Of a stretch of 64,000 bases of DNA, positions 8,106 through 16,022 are shown piece by piece; the stretch's first letter is position 1, and each line of letters opens with the position of its first letter. The translations under genes and the position numbers were made by a program. The notes under the pieces are model-generated. The model saw only the letters and a list, made by a program, of their open reading frames with translations. It was not told where the DNA came from and searched no databases. Location of the stretch: the NCBI RefSeq assembly GCF_019801965.1, contig NZ_JAHVIA010000001.1, positions 682,001 to 746,000 of the forward strand, in the 5' to 3' direction. The stretch is from Salipiger bermudensis. GTDB taxonomy: Bacteria; Pseudomonadota; Alphaproteobacteria; Rhodobacterales; Rhodobacteraceae.

Positions 8106-10181
8106 ATGGCGATCTTTCTGGTAACGCTCGACAACTGGAACGATCCGGGTTTCTGGTCGACGGTGACAACCGGGGCCGAGAGCAACATGCTCGATTTCTC
8201 CGCCCTGCCCGAGAGCTTCACCATCACCTTCGCCCGAGACGGCGCATTCCTGACGCTCTTCGACGGCGCAGACAGCTTCACCATCGGCGAAGACAGTGGC
8301 GGCGACGCGACGCTCGGAACGCCGGGCGAGTTCGGCCTCTTCGAACTCGCCGCGGGCTCCGCAGGTGACGACCTGATCGACGGCAATGACGCGGCCGATA
8401 CGCTCTCAGGCGGCGCCGGCGATGACAGCCTGCTGGGCTATGGTGGCGACGATTCCCTGACCGGTGGCGACGGCGCGGACACGCTGCGCGGTGGCATGGG
8501 CGCCGACACCCTCCTCGGCGACGCGGGCGATGACGTGATCTACGGCAACGAGGGCAACGATTCCCTGATCGGTGGCGACGGCGCGGATTCGATCTACGGT
8601 GAAACCGGCGACGATTATGTCGAGGGGGGTGCCGGCGACGACCATCTCGAAGGCAACGAGGGCAACGACACGCTGATCGGCGGCGATGGGAACGACTGGA
8701 TGCGCGGCTCCTACGGCAATGACGCGCTCTGGGGCGGCGCCGGCGACGATTACCTCTGGGGCGGCTACGGCGACGACACCTTCCACATCGAGAACGGCTT
8801 CGGCAACGACACCGTCGATGCCGAGGATATGGACGAAACCGAGGGCGACCTACTCGACCTGTCGGCGGTGACCGACGGGCTGCGCATCGACATGCGCTCG
8901 GCGGATCCCAAGAGCGGCAGCGTCAGCGATGGCAGCTCGACGCTGGTCTTCGACGCGGTGGAGCGCGTGCTGCTGGGCGCCGGAAACGATACCATCGCGC
9001 TGGCCGATTACGGCGGGCTCGACAGCGTCACCGGCTTCGCCGCGCCGGAGCTGCAGGACGATGGCAGCTACCTCGCGCGCGATGCGCTCGACGTCTCCGC
9101 CCTGACCGACTGGGACGGCAACCCGGTCGATACCGCCGACGTGACGGTGAGCGACACCATCGGTGACGGCAGCGGCGACGCGGTGCTGAGCTTCCCCGGC
9201 GGCGAGGCGATCACCCTCGTTGGAGTCTCGGTGGAAGCCGTCAGCACCCCGGCGCAGCTCGCCGCGCTCGGCATTCCCGCTGCGGACGCCGTGGAGGAAG
9301 GCGAGGAGCCCGCCGCCGATACGCCTTCGAGCGAAGACGATGCCGAAGGGGAGACCGACGCCATCGAGCTGCCGCAGATCGACGGCGCCTTCGAGTTCGA
9401 GGCCACGCTGAGGGTCGATGATCTCGCCGCGGGCAACGGCCAGACCGTGTTTGAATATGGCGGCGGTGGCGCCAATGCCATCACCTTCGGCCAGCTCGGC
9501 CCGAGCTCCGCGATGATGCTCGAGATCGTGCAGGACGGCGTGACCCATTATGTCGTGGCCGAGGATGCCTTGGTCGCCGGCGAGACCGCGACCTGGACCG
9601 TCGGCATCGACGAGACCGGGCAGATGTATATCGACAAGGATGGAGCGACGCTGATCGAGGGCGAAGGCGTCGTGCCGGCGGATGTCGAGCGCCTGCCCGC
9701 GCTTCTTGGCGACAGCGCCGTCGTGACCCGCAGCACGTTTGGCGGCGAGATCACCGATGTCAGCCTCGCGCAGGGCGACACGATCTGGTCCCCATCCGAC
9801 GAAGACCCGACGGAGACCGAGACCGAGGACGCCCCCGAGGCCACGGAAGACACGCCCGCACCGGATGCCACCGTGGACGATACCGCGCCGGAGGCCCCGG
9901 TGGACGACATCGAGGAGGAGGAAAACGAGTCGCCGGAACCACCGCAGACCGACCTCTCCTCCCCCGGCGAGGACGCCGCGGAGGAGGAGGCGACAGACGA
10001 GGAGGCCTCGGAAGATCACCGGGAGCACGAGGCGTTGTCGGAGTTCTTCGCCTCGCTGTTTCAATGGGGCCCCCACGCCCACGGCGATCGAGACGCCGCG
10101 GAGGAGGAGGACGAAGAGGACGACGGCCCTGACAGCGTCTTCGGCAAGCTCTGGAGCTTCTTCGGCAGCCTCTTCGGCTGA
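8106..10181 (+). CDS. RTX-type calcium-binding secreted protein with LamG-like domain
   Basis: A 691-residue acidic protein without an N-terminal signal peptide. After an 80-residue N-terminal region, residues about 84-225 hold roughly fifteen glycine/aspartate nonapeptides of the GGxGxDxLx type (e.g. GGAGDDSLLGYGGDDSL), which bind calcium in a beta-roll and mark type I secretion substrates. Residues about 420-560 resemble a LamG/concanavalin-like beta-sandwich. A Glu/Asp/Pro-rich linker follows, then a C-terminus ending KLWSFFGSLFG, probably the secretion signal. No enzymatic domain is recognised; an adhesin or surface role is an inference. The PrtD/HlyD pair at 42-45 kb could export it. Confidence 0.85.
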   Translation: MAIFLVTLDNWNDPGFWSTVTTGAESNMLDFSALPESFTITFARDGAFLTLFDGADSFTIGEDSGGDATLGTPGEFGLFELAAGSAGDDLIDGNDAADTLSGGAGDDSLLGYGGDDSLTGGDGADTLRGGMGADTLLGDAGDDVIYGNEGNDSLIGGDGADSIYGETGDDYVEGGAGDDHLEGNEGNDTLIGGDGNDWMRGSYGNDALWGGAGDDYLWGGYGDDTFHIENGFGNDTVDAEDMDETEGDLLDLSAVTDGLRIDMRSADPKSGSVSDGSSTLVFDAVERVLLGAGNDTIALADYGGLDSVTGFAAPELQDDGSYLARDALDVSALTDWDGNPVDTADVTVSDTIGDGSGDAVLSFPGGEAITLVGVSVEAVSTPAQLAALGIPAADAVEEGEEPAADTPSSEDDAEGETDAIELPQIDGAFEFEATLRVDDLAAGNGQTVFEYGGGGANAITFGQLGPSSAMMLEIVQDGVTHYVVAEDALVAGETATWTVGIDETGQMYIDKDGATLIEGEGVVPADVERLPALLGDSAVVTRSTFGGEITDVSLAQGDTIWSPSDEDPTETETEDAPEATEDTPAPDATVDDTAPEAPVDDIEEEENESPEPPQTDLSSPGEDAAEEEATDEEASEDHREHEALSEFFASLFQWGPHAHGDRDAAEEEDEEDDGPDSVFGKLWSFFGSLFG

Positions 10182-10187
10182 CCGCCG

Positions 10188-11435
10188 TCAGCCTCGCCGC
10201 AGCTGCGCCAGCAGGGCCTGCGAGGGCTGGCCGGTCACCGGCAGCCCGGCCCGTGCCTGGTAAGCGCTGATGCCGGCCTCGGTCTTGGATCCGAACACGC
10301 CGTCCGGCGTGCCGACATCGTAGCCCGCACGGTTGAGCAGCGCCTGCAGCTCCTTGCGCTCGTCGATCGTGAAGCCATAGCGATCCGGCGGGAAGGTGCC
10401 GCGCACCGGCCCGCCGCCGGCCAGACGGTCCGACAGATGCCCGACGCCGACGCCGTATTTCTCGGCGTTGTTGTAGCGCAGGATGACGTTGAAGTTCCGG
10501 AACACCAGGAAGGCCGGTCCGGTCACGCCAGACAGCGCAAGGACCGAGCCGGTGCCGCCGGGCAGCGATCCGCCATTGGCCGCGGACACCCCGAGCGCCG
10601 CCCATTGCGACGATGACTTGCGCACCCCCCGCCCGGTCAGCCCCGAGCTGAAGCCTGCCGGCAGGCGCACTTCGAGCCCCCAGGGCTCGCCCCGGCGCCA
10701 ACCGCTGCGCGACAGGTAGTTTGCCGTCGATGCGAGCCCGTCGGTAGGATCTTCCGACCAGATGTCGCGGCGTCCGTCACCGCGGAAATCGACGGCGTAA
10801 TCCTGGTAGGTGGTCGGGATGAACTGGGTGTGCCCCATGGCACCGGCCCAGCTCCCGGTAAGCCGCGCGGGCGTGGTATCGCCGCGTTCGAGGATGCGCA
10901 GGGCGGAGATCAGCTGCGCCTCGAAAAACTCCCCGCGGCGCCCATCATAGGCCAGCGTCGAGGTCGAGGAGATCACCGGAATGTCGCCCCGGCGGGTGCC
11001 GTAATTGCTCTCCATGCCCCAGACCGCGGTGACCACCTCCGGCGGCACGCCGTAGCGCCCTTCGATCTCGCGCAGGAGCGCCATGTTGCGGCGCAGCTCT
11101 GCGCGCCCGGTCGCAACCTTTTCTTCGGAGGCGGCAATGGCGAGGTAATCCTCGAGCGTGCGGGTGAACTCGGTCTGGCTGCGGTCGCGGGTGACCACGC
11201 CCGGAAGGTAGCCCGCGCCGCGGAAGGCGGCGTCGAGCGTCCCGGCGCTGATGCCCCGCGCAGCCGCGCGGCCACGGAACGATGCCACCCAGGCGTCGTA
11301 GCCCGGGTTTGGCTGCGGCAGCAGATCCGGTGCCAGCCCGCCCGAGGGGGTCGAGACGGTGGCGCCTCCACCACAGGCCGCGAGAAGCGCCAGCGCACCG
11401 CCGCTGGCAAGAAGATGACGTCGTGAAACCTGCAT
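10188..11435 (-). CDS. Lytic murein transglycosylase, MltB type, lipoprotein
   Basis: A 415-residue peptidoglycan-cleaving enzyme. The N-terminus (SRRHLLASGG followed by LALLAAC) carries a lipobox with C21, so it is likely anchored in the outer membrane. An SLT_2/MltB domain spans about residues 45-330, with catalytic E142 in WGMESNYGTRRG. A PG_binding_1 domain fills the last 60-70 residues (ELQALLNRAGYDVGTPDG). The start has a good AGGAG site seven bases upstream. It is convergent with the RTX gene, with only six bases between the stops. Confidence 0.92.
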   Translation of the reverse strand: MQVSRRHLLASGGALALLAACGGGATVSTPSGGLAPDLLPQPNPGYDAWVASFRGRAAARGISAGTLDAAFRGAGYLPGVVTRDRSQTEFTRTLEDYLAIAASEEKVATGRAELRRNMALLREIEGRYGVPPEVVTAVWGMESNYGTRRGDIPVISSTSTLAYDGRRGEFFEAQLISALRILERGDTTPARLTGSWAGAMGHTQFIPTTYQDYAVDFRGDGRRDIWSEDPTDGLASTANYLSRSGWRRGEPWGLEVRLPAGFSSGLTGRGVRKSSSQWAALGVSAANGGSLPGGTGSVLALSGVTGPAFLVFRNFNVILRYNNAEKYGVGVGHLSDRLAGGGPVRGTFPPDRYGFTIDERKELQALLNRAGYDVGTPDGVFGSKTEAGISAYQARAGLPVTGQPSQALLAQLRRG

Positions 11436-11570
11436 GGGACTGCTCCTCCCCTGTTGTCTTTGCCCTCACTCTGTCGTGTCGGGGGCGTGACCACAAGGCG
11501 GCGTCCGCCCCCCGCTGCGGCGATGCGCGGAGCCATGCCCATCGCGCGCGCCCTCCCCTCCGACTGCGGC

Positions 11571-12428
11571 TCAGAACGGCGGCGCGTAGCCGAAGGCCGC
11601 GATCTCGCGGGCATAGATGTCGCGCACCAGCTCGACGCTCTCCGCGTCGTAATACTCGGCCGGGGACTTGCGCGCGTCACGGATCCCCGCCTTGGCGCGA
11701 TGCCCTCCCAGCGCCAACGGCAGGCCGAGCTGTGCGCCGAAGGCCGCGATCTCTTCCGACAGGTCCTCGTAGCGCCCCACCCTGTCGACCGCGATCTCAT
11801 CGTCGATGGCGTAGATCTCCCAGTTGGACATCAGCGGCGGGCGCAGCCCCTCCGGGTCGGGTCGCTCCGGATCCGCCAGCCGGCGCAGATAGTCCGCAAA
11901 GCTCACATTCGGCTGCTTGCAGAGATGCATCCGCCAGCAATAATCCGAGACCGCGTGGGTCCAGGGGTTCCGAACGATGGCGAACGTGAAATAGCTGTCC
12001 CAGGCGTCGGGGTCGAAGGCCCGAACCTCGCTGGCCCGCGCATGCGCCCCGTGGCTGAAGCCGTGACGGTTGCAAAAGTGATGCTTGGTGATGCGATTCA
12101 CCGCCTCGGGAGACACAGCGAGGCGGCCGCACTGGCGCGAGTGCGCGGCGGAGCGGCGCCAGAGCAATCGGGGATCCGACATCGCCACCAGAAGCGCCTT
12201 GCGATTGAAGCGGCCTCCGCCGGCGATCGTCTCGGGCCAGGCTCCGAGCTGGATGTCGTGCGGACCGAGAAACGGGTTGAGCGCTGCCGTGACGGAGCTG
12301 CCCGCCGTCTTGCGCGAATGCATGAAGATGAACTTGTGCCGATGACTGATGATCAAGGCGACGTTCCGAACATCAAGTGGCGGGCCGATCGCGGACCGCG
12401 GTTCTTGATTTTCTAGACTCGGATTCAC
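11571..12428 (-). CDS. Sulfotransferase family 2 protein
   Basis: The 285-residue product contains the PAPS 5'-phosphosulfate loop as HSRKTAGSSVTAAL near residues 37-50 and the 3'-phosphate region as FAIVRNPWTHAVSDYCWRM further on. This fits the sulfotransferase_2 family, which transfers sulfate to carbohydrates or other acceptors. The start is a GTG without a clear ribosome site; no better in-frame start lies before the PAPS loop. Neighbouring genes do not indicate the acceptor. Confidence 0.8.
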   Translation of the reverse strand: MNPSLENQEPRSAIGPPLDVRNVALIISHRHKFIFMHSRKTAGSSVTAALNPFLGPHDIQLGAWPETIAGGGRFNRKALLVAMSDPRLLWRRSAAHSRQCGRLAVSPEAVNRITKHHFCNRHGFSHGAHARASEVRAFDPDAWDSYFTFAIVRNPWTHAVSDYCWRMHLCKQPNVSFADYLRRLADPERPDPEGLRPPLMSNWEIYAIDDEIAVDRVGRYEDLSEEIAAFGAQLGLPLALGGHRAKAGIRDARKSPAEYYDAESVELVRDIYAREIAAFGYAPPF

Positions 12429-12491
12429 TTTCGTTCAACCTAAGCGACTCATCGCCTCAGCCTCCCGGCCGCGCCCGCGCGGCGCAGCGCC

Positions 12492-13193
12492 TCAGCCTGC
12501 GCTCCGGGCGCCGCGCCAGATCTCCGGAAGCGCGACAAGCGCCAGCAGCAGCCCACAGAACAGGAAGGTCACCGGGCCGAAGAAGCGATGCGCCAGCACG
12601 CCGAGGATGCCCCCGACCAGGAACGCTAGGATGGTGGTGCAATGTAGCGCCAGCAGGCCGCGGTAGCGCGGAGCCTCCTCGCTGCGGAGCCAGAGCCCCG
12701 CCAGCGACAGGCCGATATCGGTGGCCATGCCCGACACATGCGTGGTGCGCACGCGGGCCCGCGAGATCCGCGTGGTGACCGCGTTCTGGATCCCGAGCGA
12801 GAAGGCCAGAACACAGATGAACGCGGCGCCCTCCTCGCGTGCCAGACCAAGCAGCCCGGCGCCCCCGACAACGACCAGGATCGCCGCTTCGCAGAGGATG
12901 GCGAGGGCGTAGATCATCCGGATCCGCCTGCGCCGTCCGACCTCGATGATCAGCCCCGCCAGCAGCGCGCCCAGGATGAACACCACGACGATCAGCCCGA
13001 GCAGCAGCGCGCCCCCCCAGCCGCCCTTGGCCAGGCTGTCGGCCATGCCCGAAAGATTTCCGGTCATGTTGGCGGAGAACAGGCCAGCAATCTCGAAGCC
13101 CGCCGCATTGAGGGCTCCGGCCACCATCGACAGCAGCCCCGCGAGGCGCAGGTCGATGGTCTGGTTGCGTTCCTTGCCTTCGCGGATCAGCAC
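12492..13193 (-). CDS. DUF1275 (YoaK-type) membrane protein
   Basis: A 233-residue protein with six or seven hydrophobic segments. LLSMVAGALNAAGFEIAGLFSANMTGNLSGMA near the N-terminus and FSLGIQNAVTTRIS followed by VRTTHVSGMATDIG are the two conserved regions of DUF1275, a family of unknown, possibly transport-related, function. The start is a GTG; the ATG two bases upstream is out of frame. It is transcribed toward the sulfotransferase gene. Confidence 0.8.
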   Translation of the reverse strand: MLIREGKERNQTIDLRLAGLLSMVAGALNAAGFEIAGLFSANMTGNLSGMADSLAKGGWGGALLLGLIVVVFILGALLAGLIIEVGRRRRIRMIYALAILCEAAILVVVGGAGLLGLAREEGAAFICVLAFSLGIQNAVTTRISRARVRTTHVSGMATDIGLSLAGLWLRSEEAPRYRGLLALHCTTILAFLVGGILGVLAHRFFGPVTFLFCGLLLALVALPEIWRGARSAG

Positions 13194-13317
13194 ATGCGGC
13201 CCCTGCGGTTGACGCTCAGCCCTTCATCCAACGCCGAGCGTCGGCTTGCAAGCGGCGCGCTGCCCGGGACGACGGCTGACGCGCGGGGAGGCAGGCATTG
13301 GAGGCTGGGACATCCGC

Positions 13318-13394
13318 TGGCGATCCCGGCAGGATTCGAACCTGCAACCTGCCCCTTAGGAGGGGGCTGCTCTATCCAGTTGAGCCACGGGACC
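13318..13394 (-). tRNA. tRNA-Arg, anticodon CCT
   Basis: A complete cloverleaf is readable on the minus strand. The acceptor stem GGTCCCG pairs with CGGGATC (one G-U), the D arm is GCTC/GAGC, the anticodon arm GCCCC-CTCCTAA-GGGGC gives anticodon CCT, and the T arm is GCAGG-TTCGAAT-CCTGC. CCA is encoded at 13318-13320. It reads AGG codons. I see no repeated 3'-end copy in the window that would suggest an integration site. Confidence 0.97.
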
Positions 13395-13531
13395 GCTCGC
13401 TTCCCATTATCGCCTGCCGATGCCTTTGTCATCCACCTGCGCGAATTTTGCGCACCCGGCACACGCGCCTTGCCTGTCCCGGGAGAAAAGATAACATCGC
13501 AGGCAGTTACTGCGTTTAGGAGGCCAGTTCC

Positions 13532-14554
13532 GTGGCAGATGATGATCCCCGCCCGCTCACCCTGAGAGATGTGTCTGAAGCCTCCGGCGTTTCCGAGATG
13601 ACCGTCAGCCGCGTGCTGCGCAACCGGGGCGATGTCTCCGAGGCGACCCGCGCCAAGGTGCTCGAAGCGGCCAAGACGCTGGGCTACGTGCCCAACAAGA
13701 TCGCCGGCGCGCTGGCCAGCCAGCGGGTCAACCTCGTTGCCGTCATCATCCCGTCGATGCGCAACATGGTGTTTCCCGAGGTGATGGCCGGGATCTCGGC
13801 GGTGCTCGAGAACACCGAGCTGCAGCCGGTGGTCGGCATCACCGATTACGAGCCCGAGAAGGAAGAGCGCGTGCTCTACGAGATGCTGTCGTGGCGCCCC
13901 TCGGGGGTGATCATCGCCGGCATCGAGCATACCGAGGCCTCCAAGGCGATGCTGCAGGCCAGCGGCATCCCGGTGGTCGAGATCATGGATACCGACGGCA
14001 AGCCGATCGACACCGCCGTGGGGATCTCCCATCGCCGCGCCGGGCGTGAAATGGCCAAGGCGATCCTGCGCGCGGGCTACCAGAAGATCGGCTTCCTCGG
14101 CACCAAGATGCCGCTCGACTTCCGCGCCCGGAAGCGGTTCGAGGGCTTCACCGAGGCGCTCGCCAAGGGCGGCGTCGAAGTCATCGAGCAGGAATTCTAT
14201 TCCGGCGGCTCGGCGCTGGCCAAGGGCCGCGAGATGACGCAGGCCATTCTCGAGCGCGAGCCCGAGCTGGATTTCCTCTACTATTCCAACGACATGATCG
14301 GTGCCGGCGGCCTGCTGTACCTTCTCGAGCAAGGCCGCGACATCCCCGGCGAGATCGGCCTTGCCGGCTTCAATGGCGTCGAGCTGCTGCAGGGCCTGCC
14401 GCGCAAGCTCGCGACGATGGATGCCTGCCGTGCCGAGATCGGCAAGAAAGCCGCCGAGATCATCGCGGCGCGGGTCGATGGCTCCGACTCGGAGTTCGAG
14501 AAGATCATCGAGATGACGCCCAAGATCAGCTACGGCGATACCCTGCGCCGCTGA
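13532..14554 (+). CDS. LacI-family transcriptional regulator
   Basis: A 340-residue repressor with the LacI helix-turn-helix at about residues 9-55 (LRDVSEASGVSEMTVSRVLR, hinge YVPNKIAGALAS). A periplasmic-binding-protein-like sensor follows (VNLVAVIIPSM through YYSNDMIGAGGLLYL). The sensor resembles the gluconate/sugar-acid GntR subgroup. The GTG start is fixed by AGGAGG eight bases upstream. No sugar-uptake genes lie beside it, so the target is unknown. An imperfect inverted repeat CGCAG-N7-CTGCG at 13498-13514, just before the ribosome site, could be an autoregulatory operator. Confidence 0.9.
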   Translation: MADDDPRPLTLRDVSEASGVSEMTVSRVLRNRGDVSEATRAKVLEAAKTLGYVPNKIAGALASQRVNLVAVIIPSMRNMVFPEVMAGISAVLENTELQPVVGITDYEPEKEERVLYEMLSWRPSGVIIAGIEHTEASKAMLQASGIPVVEIMDTDGKPIDTAVGISHRRAGREMAKAILRAGYQKIGFLGTKMPLDFRARKRFEGFTEALAKGGVEVIEQEFYSGGSALAKGREMTQAILEREPELDFLYYSNDMIGAGGLLYLLEQGRDIPGEIGLAGFNGVELLQGLPRKLATMDACRAEIGKKAAEIIAARVDGSDSEFEKIIEMTPKISYGDTLRR

Positions 14555-14569
14555 TCCCGCGGCGCGGAT

Positions 14570-15304
14570 TTACAGGAAGGGCCGCTGCGGAAGTGCCTCG
14601 ATCTCGGTCGCGGCGACTTTCGCGAGTTCTTCCAGATCTGGTACGGTGAGCTTTCCCTCCGACCATTCCAGCAACCGCTGGGCGCGCAGGCGCGAGAGCG
14701 TCTTGTTGGTGTGTACCAGCGACAGGCCGAGTGCATCTGCCAGATCCTGCTGGCGGTAGGGCAGCGGCACGGTGCCGGGCACCGTTTCGAGCCCCAGCCC
14801 GCGCAGCCGCACGAAGAGCTTCACCAGCGCCCAAGCGATGCGCTCGGTGCCATCGCGCTGGCCCAGCGTGGCCACCGTCTCACCGAGAAAATACTCCTCC
14901 GCGGCGGCGATCCACGTCAGGTCGAAGGCCAGCTCGGGGCGGTTGCGGTAGAGCGTCCAGAGATCATCGCGGCGAAACACACAGCAGCGCATCGGCGTCA
15001 CTGCCTCGACGGAGTGGTTCATCTCGCCCATGATGCCGGCCTGGAGACCGATGAAATCCCCCGGCAGCACGAAGTTGATCACCTGCCGCCGCCCGTCCTC
15101 GAGCGTCTTTTCACGTAGCCCCATGCCCTCGAGAACTGTGAAGAGCTGCGGGGTCTTGGCCCCTTCCATGAGGATCTGCGTGCCCGGGGACACCGCCATT
15201 TCACCCGCCTTGAACTTTTCCAGGAAGTCCTTCTCGTCATCCGTGTGCGGAAGGAACGGGCCGCAATCCTGAAGCGGGCAGGCATGGCAAGAAATCATCT
15301 TCAT
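14570..15304 (-). CDS. Crp/Fnr-family regulator with N-terminal cysteine cluster
   Basis: A 244-residue regulator with a cyclic-nucleotide-type sensor domain (about residues 25-140), a dimer helix, and a C-terminal winged helix (about 165-235; YRQQDLADALGLSLVHTNKTLSRL). The N-terminus has C6, C9 and C14 (MISCHACPLQDCGPF), and a Cys pair lies at 107-108 (MRCCVFRR), a placement reminiscent of the [4Fe-4S] ligands of FNR. Cluster binding is an inference. I prefer ATG 15304 over a GTG five codons upstream. It is divergent from a small receiver-like protein and convergent with the LacI gene. Confidence 0.9.
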   Translation of the reverse strand: MKMISCHACPLQDCGPFLPHTDDEKDFLEKFKAGEMAVSPGTQILMEGAKTPQLFTVLEGMGLREKTLEDGRRQVINFVLPGDFIGLQAGIMGEMNHSVEAVTPMRCCVFRRDDLWTLYRNRPELAFDLTWIAAAEEYFLGETVATLGQRDGTERIAWALVKLFVRLRGLGLETVPGTVPLPYRQQDLADALGLSLVHTNKTLSRLRAQRLLEWSEGKLTVPDLEELAKVAATEIEALPQRPFL

Positions 15305-15396
15305 ACGGGTGCATCTCACGGTCTGATATGTCGCAGTTTAATGCGCGGCCGGTGGCTTTGTTCCATAGAGCGGGCCTTGCCGCCCGAAGGAACGCC

Positions 15397-15759
15397 ATGA
15401 CTCCGACCGACGGCCCCGCGCCGGCCCCCTCTTTTCTCGTTGCTGTCACCGACCAGCTGGTCGGGATCGACATCGCGACGATTCTGCGTGACGCGCATCC
15501 CGACGCCGTGGTGGTCACCGCGCCGGACAGGGAGGCTGCGCTGATCTCGGTGCGCGGGGGCGCCGCGCCGAGCATCGCGGTGGTCTCGCTGAGCCCGGAG
15601 GAAGCGCGATCCTCGGCGCTCGGGCAGGCGCTGCTCGAGATCGGCACGCGCATCGTCCTGATGGGGCACGAGGCCGAGCTGCATGGCGAAGCGGACGGGT
15701 TCGAGGTGTTGCACCGGCCGTTCCGCACCGTGGACCTGCTCGCACTGCTGGGACGCTGA
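15397..15759 (+). CDS. Degenerate receiver-like small protein
   Basis: A 120-residue protein whose alternating beta/alpha pattern (FLVAVTDQLVGIDIATILRD, VVVTAPDREAALISV, IAVVSLSPEEA, TRIVLMGHE, FEVLHRPFRTVDLLALL) looks like a response-regulator receiver domain. The usual phosphoacceptor aspartate at the end of beta-3 is missing (VVSLS) and the conserved Lys-Pro is Arg-Pro (HRPF). It is probably phosphorylation-independent. The start has GAAGGA upstream. Its function is not known; it may act with the adjacent Crp/Fnr regulator. Confidence 0.7.
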   Translation: MTPTDGPAPAPSFLVAVTDQLVGIDIATILRDAHPDAVVVTAPDREAALISVRGGAAPSIAVVSLSPEEARSSALGQALLEIGTRIVLMGHEAELHGEADGFEVLHRPFRTVDLLALLGR

Positions 15760-15904
15760 TCGAGGGCGCCGAAACGTCACGCCCCTGTCACAGGGCGCGC
15801 ATAGGACTCGCGGCACAGATTGATGCAGGCTAGCGCGCCACTCGTCATGTCCCCGTCAGCGTGGCGTGCGAACCGAATTAAACCAAGGTGATTTCAAGCA
15901 AGCG

Positions 15905-15932
15905 AAGGGTGGCCGTTGCGGCCACCCTTTTT
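15905..15932 (+). terminator. Strong intrinsic terminator, plus strand
   Basis: AAGGGTGGCCG pairs perfectly with CGGCCACCCTT around a three-base loop and is followed by a T run. It lies about 145 bases after the receiver-like gene, leaving room for a long 3' UTR or a small RNA ending here. No T run is present for the opposite direction. Confidence 0.8.
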
Positions 15933-16022
15933 CCTTGCGACCCGCGCGCGGGCCACGCGCGAGCGGGCCTGTCGAAGGGCCGGGCGCCTTCGCCTCCGGG
16001 GCGAAACGCTTGGCTCTCGCGC

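Noticed and set aside
8355-8790. Tandem repeated DNA that might be taken for a CRISPR or satellite array
   Set aside because: The repeats are 27 bases in frame, degenerate, and encode glycine/aspartate nonapeptides of the RTX protein; there are no unique spacers.
13318-13394. tRNA-Arg as an integration site for a mobile element
   Set aside because: No integrase, no direct repeat of the tRNA 3' end and no change of gene character is seen on either side.
13490-13520. A gluconate-repressor (GntR) operator before the LacI gene
   Set aside because: Only one half-site (TAACAT) is present; the symmetrical partner is missing, so only a weak inverted repeat is noted with the gene.
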